Shown here: in pieces, positions 11,402 through 14,764 of the stretch | Position numbering within the stretch: the stretch's first letter is position 1 | Layout: the number at the start of each line of letters is the position of its first letter | Source of the DNA: Clostridiales bacterium UBA7273 | GTDB taxonomy: Bacteria; Bacillota; Clostridia; Oscillospirales; Oscillospiraceae | Reading direction: 5' to 3' | Assembly: GCA_002472405.1 (NCBI GenBank) | Contig: DKRV01000031.1 | Location: 2,535 to 17,298, forward strand | DNA length: 14,764 bases | Made by a program: the position numbers and the translations under genes | The notes under the pieces: model-generated | Database searches by the model: none | What the model was told of the DNA's origin: nothing | Seen by the model: only the letters and a program-made list of their open reading frames with translations

Positions 11402-14050
11402 ATGGCAAACAGACCTAATATCCTTGCGCTGGCGTCAAAGATCAGCCTGGAAAGCATGACCTACACCGGCATCACCTACAAGGATCCGGAATACAGGATC
11501 CTCGAGCCCATCGTCGATGACGATATGTGCTCTGTCATGATGCGTATGCGTCTTGAGAAGGAATTTTCTGCGGCAGAGCTTGCAAAAAAATGCAAAAAGA
11601 GCGTTGAATTTGTTCAGGAGCAGTGCGACAAGCTCGTAAATGCGGGCGTTATCCGCGTGCGCTATCGCGGCGAGGAGCCCTGCTACTACTACCCCATCTG
11701 GGTGCCCGGCATCATGGAGGGCATCCTCTCCAATCGCGCACAGTGCGATAAGTATCCCGATCTGGGAGCATGCTTCGAGGAATACACACGCATCCGCGTC
11801 GGTATGCTTGCCCCGGTTCTCGGCAACGGCGTTAACTTCATGCGCGTTATGCCCGTTATGAGCGCTGTCGAAAGCAACACTCGCACGGCATCCTACGATG
11901 AGCTGGCAACCATCATAGAGAAGGCAAAGGCGATTTCCGTCGGCCCGTGCTCCTGCCGCCGTTCACGCCGCCTGATCGGAGAGGGCTGCGGCCATCTTGA
12001 AGAGGATATGTGCATGTACCTTGACGACAATGCCATCAACTTCTCCAAGCACGGCGAGCACCGCCTGATCAGCAAGGAGGAGGCTTATGAGGTGCTCAAG
12101 CGCGCCGAGGATAACGGCCTTGTCCACGAGGTCAACCAGGCGCTCGGCTTTGACGGCATAAACGCCATATGCAACTGCTGCGGCTGCTCCTGCTATGCGC
12201 TGCGCATCGCAGAGCTGTTCCGCTCTCCCGACGGCGTAAGCTCGAACTTCATCGCCAAGGTTGATAAGGACAAGTGCGTCGCCTGCGGCCAGTGCGTTGA
12301 AAACTGCCAGACCAACGCCGTAAGGCTCGGCCAGAAGCTGTGCACCACCGATCCGCATGTCTCCGACGCATATCAGTCGGATAAGGAAGTGCCCTGGGAT
12401 AAGCGCAGCTACAACGTCGATTACCGCACAACCCGCACCGACGTCATGGAGTCCGGCACGGCGCCCTGCAAGGCACAGTGCCCGGCGCACGTTCCCGTTC
12501 AGGGCTATATTAAGCTCGCCGCTCAGGGAAGATACACCGAGGCGCTTGAGCTTATAAAGAAAGAAAACCCGTTCCCGGCAGTCTGCGGCCGCATCTGCAA
12601 CAAGGCATGCGAGGACGCATGCACGCGCGGCGACATCGACTCGCCCATTGCTATCGACGATATCAAAAAATTCATCGCCGAGAAGGATCTTGAGTCCAAG
12701 CACCGCTTCGTTCCCAAGATTGTAAACCAGATCGGCAAGCCCTATGAGGAGAAGATCGCCGTCATCGGCGCAGGCCCTGCCGGCCTGAGCTGCGCGTACT
12801 ACCTCGCGGTCAAGGGCTACCCCGTCACCGTTTATGAAAAGGAAAAGGCGCTCGGCGGCATGCTCACCATGGGCATCCCCTCCTTCCGTCTCGAAAAGGA
12901 CGTTATCAATGCCGAGATCAAGGTTCTCAAGGATCTGGGCGTAAAGTTCAAGACCGGCGTTGAGGTCGGCAAGGACATCACCCTTGATAAGCTGCGTGAG
13001 CAGGGCTTCAAGGCATTCTACCTCGCAGTCGGCGCGTCCAAGGGCGCAAAGGTCGGCTGTCCCGGCGACGAGCTGCCCGGCGTTATGACCGGCATCGACT
13101 TCCTGCGTGAAGTCAACCTCGGTGAGAAGCCCGCTATCGGCAAGAACGTTGCCGTTATCGGCGGCGGCAATGTTGCCATCGACGTTGCACGCGCAGCCGT
13201 CCGCCTCGGCGCAAAGACCACGATAGTCTACCGCCGCGACCGCGACGCGATGCCGGCAGCAGACGATGAGGTCGAAGAGGCGATCGCAGAGGGCGTGAAG
13301 TTCATGTTCCTCGCTTCTCCCGTCGAGATCACCGGCGAAGGCAAGGCCGAGACACTCAAGGTTGAGGTCATGGAGCTTAAATCCGGCAAGCCCGTAGGCA
13401 CCGGCAAGTTTGAAACTCTGCCCGTTTCCGCCGTCATCTCCGCCATCGGCCAGAAGATCGACCTTAGCGGCATGGATTTTGCCACCGGCGTAAAGGGCAC
13501 CGTCAATGTCTCCCTGCCCAGCTACCAGACCAGCGTTGCCGACGTTTTCGCAGGCGGCGACGTTGTCACCGGCCCGAAGTTTGCCATCGACGCGATCGCA
13601 GCCGGCAAGGAGGGCGCAGTCTCCATCCACCGCTATGTGCATCCCGGCCAGTCGCAGGTCATCGGCCGCGACAGACGCGATTATAAGGCAATGAACACCG
13701 CAACGGCAGGCATCTCCGTTGCAGGCTTCGACACCGCTCCCAGACAGAAGGCCGCCGACGGCTCGGCCAAGGAGGCCAAAAAGACCTTCAAGGATCTGCG
13801 CGGCACCCTCACCGAGGAGCAGATGAAGATCGAGACCTCACGCTGCCTCGGCTGCGGCGCTGCGGTCGTTGACGAGAGTCTCTGCGTAGGCTGCGGCATC
13901 TGCACCACCAAGTGCAAGTTCGATGCTATCCACCTCGAGAAGGTCACCGACTATGTCGGCGCACCGTACTTCAAGGCGCTGCTCGGCGCGGCCGGAAACG
14001 CTCCGGCAGCAGTCGCAAAGCTCGTCACCAAGAAGATCGCGAGAAAGTAA
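11402..14050 (+). CDS. GltD-like FAD/NAD(P) oxidoreductase with several Fe-S domains
   Basis: An 882-residue cytosolic redox protein. Order: a winged-helix-like N-terminus (about 30-100); a cysteine-rich domain with PCSCRR (Cys183, Cys185), Cys196, Cys204 and CNCCGCSC (257-264); a ferredoxin motif CxxCxxCxxxC (292-302); the GltD N-terminal Fe-S domain (Cys356, 360, 395, 399, 403, 407); FAD-binding GAGPAG (456-461); a second Rossmann fold GGGNVAID (587-594) with YRRDRDAMPA for NAD(P)H; the FAD-closing AGGD (717-720); and a C-terminal ferredoxin-like part with CLGC (815-818) and CxxCxxCxxxC (828-838). It should pass electrons between NAD(P)H and ferredoxin-type carriers; the partner is unknown. 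GGGGGG lies about 7 nt before the chosen ATG. The next gene is hypA, 12 bp on, so a link to a nickel enzyme is suggested but not shown. Codon use strongly favours C/G third bases. Confidence 0.88.
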   Translation: MANRPNILALASKISLESMTYTGITYKDPEYRILEPIVDDDMCSVMMRMRLEKEFSAAELAKKCKKSVEFVQEQCDKLVNAGVIRVRYRGEEPCYYYPIWVPGIMEGILSNRAQCDKYPDLGACFEEYTRIRVGMLAPVLGNGVNFMRVMPVMSAVESNTRTASYDELATIIEKAKAISVGPCSCRRSRRLIGEGCGHLEEDMCMYLDDNAINFSKHGEHRLISKEEAYEVLKRAEDNGLVHEVNQALGFDGINAICNCCGCSCYALRIAELFRSPDGVSSNFIAKVDKDKCVACGQCVENCQTNAVRLGQKLCTTDPHVSDAYQSDKEVPWDKRSYNVDYRTTRTDVMESGTAPCKAQCPAHVPVQGYIKLAAQGRYTEALELIKKENPFPAVCGRICNKACEDACTRGDIDSPIAIDDIKKFIAEKDLESKHRFVPKIVNQIGKPYEEKIAVIGAGPAGLSCAYYLAVKGYPVTVYEKEKALGGMLTMGIPSFRLEKDVINAEIKVLKDLGVKFKTGVEVGKDITLDKLREQGFKAFYLAVGASKGAKVGCPGDELPGVMTGIDFLREVNLGEKPAIGKNVAVIGGGNVAIDVARAAVRLGAKTTIVYRRDRDAMPAADDEVEEAIAEGVKFMFLASPVEITGEGKAETLKVEVMELKSGKPVGTGKFETLPVSAVISAIGQKIDLSGMDFATGVKGTVNVSLPSYQTSVADVFAGGDVVTGPKFAIDAIAAGKEGAVSIHRYVHPGQSQVIGRDRRDYKAMNTATAGISVAGFDTAPRQKAADGSAKEAKKTFKDLRGTLTEEQMKIETSRCLGCGAAVVDESLCVGCGICTTKCKFDAIHLEKVTDYVGAPYFKALLGAAGNAPAAVAKLVTKKIARK

Positions 14051-14062
14051 AGGAGCTGCGTC

Positions 14063-14410
14063 ATGCATGAAATAGGCGTCGTCCGCTCGATGGTCAAGAC
14101 CGTCACGGACTTTGCCCAAGCCAACGGCATCGCCGAGGTCACGGAGATCGTTCTTGACATCGGCGAGCTGTCGCTGGTCATTCCCAAATACGTTGAGGAT
14201 ATCTACCCCGTCGTCGTTGAGGACACCTTCCTCAAGGACACGAAGCTTATCATCAACGTCATTCCCGGCATGGCCGAATGCGATGAGTGCAACGAGCTGT
14301 TCAACGTCATCGAGCACGAGGGCTACTGCCCTAACTGCGGCAGCTTTGAAAAAACCATCCTCTCGGGCAAGGATTTCCTCATCCGCGAGATCCACATCCC
14401 CGAAGATTGA
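14063..14410 (+). CDS. hypA: Nickel metallochaperone HypA/HybF
   Basis: A 115-residue cytosolic protein with all HypA hallmarks: N-terminal MHE (His2 and the N-terminus bind nickel), ELSLVIPKYVEDIYP in the domain core and a zinc site of two CxxC pairs, Cys73/Cys76 and Cys89/Cys92, with 12 residues between them. HypA delivers Ni2+ to [NiFe]-hydrogenase maturation (with HypB) and can serve other nickel enzymes. AAAGGAG is 7 nt before the ATG, and only 12 bp separate it from the oxidoreductase gene, so the two are almost surely one operon. No hypB or hydrogenase is in the window; the right flank is repeat DNA. The stop codon TGA forms part of the first repeat unit downstream, and no ordinary terminator follows directly. 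Confidence 0.93.
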   Translation: MHEIGVVRSMVKTVTDFAQANGIAEVTEIVLDIGELSLVIPKYVEDIYPVVVEDTFLKDTKLIINVIPGMAECDECNELFNVIEHEGYCPNCGSFEKTILSGKDFLIREIHIPED

Positions 14411-14691
14411 TTTTTTAGAGGCGATTTTTTAGAGGCGAATTGACGCAGCTACGGATACGGTGATTGCCGGTGCCCGGTGTCGAGGTTGCGGAGGAAACCG
14501 TGGTTGCCTCGCGTAACGTTAGCGCACTGCTGAATTTTGCACCGTACCCCATTGGCTCACCTGTCAAGGGGAGCAGGCAGCTTTGCTGCCGAGGGGTTGA
14601 ATTTAAGTGCAAATCAAGCCTATCAACTGTCAGCTATTAGCTCTCCGCTGCGGCTATCGGCCGCTCGTAGGGAACGGATTTATCCGTTCCG
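14409..14691 (+). repeat. Modular repeat copy B (modules X+Y+Z), near full length
   Basis: Starts inside the hypA stop codon with two tandem 14-bp units GATTTTTTAGAGGC (14409-14422, 14423-14436), then TTGACGCAGCTACGGATACG and the rest of module X to TGCACCGTACC; module Y from CATTGGCTCAC (14550) to GGCCGCT (14665); module Z CGTAG plus the 8- to 9-bp hairpin GGAACGGAT/ATCCGTTCC (14666-14691). Modules X+Y match 1249-1488 in inverted orientation; X+Z matches 1489-1666. Module Y holds the hairpin GGCAGC-TTT-GCTGCC (14577-14591). No credible ORF. Confidence 0.8.
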
Positions 14692-14731
14692 CCTGCTGAA
14701 GTTTTGTCGGCACTCAAACATATAGTCGTAG

Positions 14732-14750
14732 GGGCGAGCATTGCTCGCCC
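14732..14750. repeat. 8-bp palindrome GGGCGAGC/GCTCGCCC
   Basis: Perfect stem (14732-14739 with 14743-14750, loop ATT) preceded by GTAG and followed by TTTCATTATGGTTT. It resembles other dispersed intergenic palindromes of this window. With its weak T-rich tail it is also the first plausible transcription end point for the oxidoreductase-hypA operon, about 330 bp after hypA. Confidence 0.6.
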
Positions 14751-14764
14751 TTTCATTATGGTTT

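Noticed and set aside
11963..13642. Minus-strand open frame of 559 codons inside the oxidoreductase gene
   Set aside because: It is a shadow of GC-rich codon use: no domain motifs, low-complexity Ala/Val/Asp/Leu composition, while the plus frame has unbroken Fe-S and nucleotide-binding motifs.
14537..14725. Small ORFs in the repeat copies (here and at 1273-1461)
   Set aside because: The reading frame is not kept between the two repeat copies, as expected for non-coding DNA.

Overview
The window looks like chromosomal DNA of an anaerobic, low-G+C-phylum but GC-rich-coding Clostridia member, most likely a gut Oscillospiraceae/Ruminococcaceae type. This is inference from AAGGAG-type ribosome binding sites, lipoprotein signal peptides, a DUF4358 domain, an FchA-like cyclohydrolase, ferredoxin-rich oxidoreductase and HypA, AT-rich intergenic DNA with sigma-A-like promoters, and intergenic palindromic and modular repeats of the kind common in these genomes. 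No phage, IS transposase, CRISPR, tRNA or rRNA gene is visible.

Layout. 1-281: palindrome-rich intergenic mosaic. 282-1190 (-): CorA-type divalent metal transporter. 1249-1666: two abutting modular repeats. 1700-2881 (-): lipoprotein joining DUF4358 to an SGNH/GDSL hydrolase. 3028-3537 (-): THEP1-type NTPase, divergent from 3652-4275 (+), an FchA-like cyclodeaminase/cyclohydrolase; their promoters overlap. 4342-7177 (-): FecCD permease, ATPase and substrate-binding lipoprotein of an iron-complex/cobalamin-type ABC importer, tightly coupled. 7353-10677 (-): an operon of a YkvI-family transporter and two tandem ketopantoate-reductase-like dehydrogenases, preceded by a roughly 300-nt structured leader that contains a terminator-like hairpin. 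11402-14410 (+): an 882-residue multi-cluster Fe-S/FAD/NAD(P) oxidoreductase of the GltD type followed by hypA. 14409-14764: a full-length copy of the modular repeat plus further palindromes.

How the genes work together. Three sets look co-transcribed: the ABC importer, the YkvI plus two dehydrogenases set (probably uptake of a small organic acid or amino acid coupled to 2-oxoacid/2-hydroxyacid redox), and the oxidoreductase plus HypA (a redox module tied to nickel-enzyme maturation, although no nickel enzyme is present here). The rest are single-gene units with their own promoters and terminators.

The most unusual items are (1) a family of modular repeats built from at least three parts (called X, Y and Z here) in different combinations, with X starting at or just after gene 3' ends, and two near-full copies in inverted orientation bracketing about 13 kb; (2) the long structured leader upstream of the YkvI operon; (3) the transporter/double-dehydrogenase operon itself; and (4) the complex Fe-S flavoprotein paired with a solitary hypA. 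All functional statements rest on reading of sequence motifs; no database search was run.
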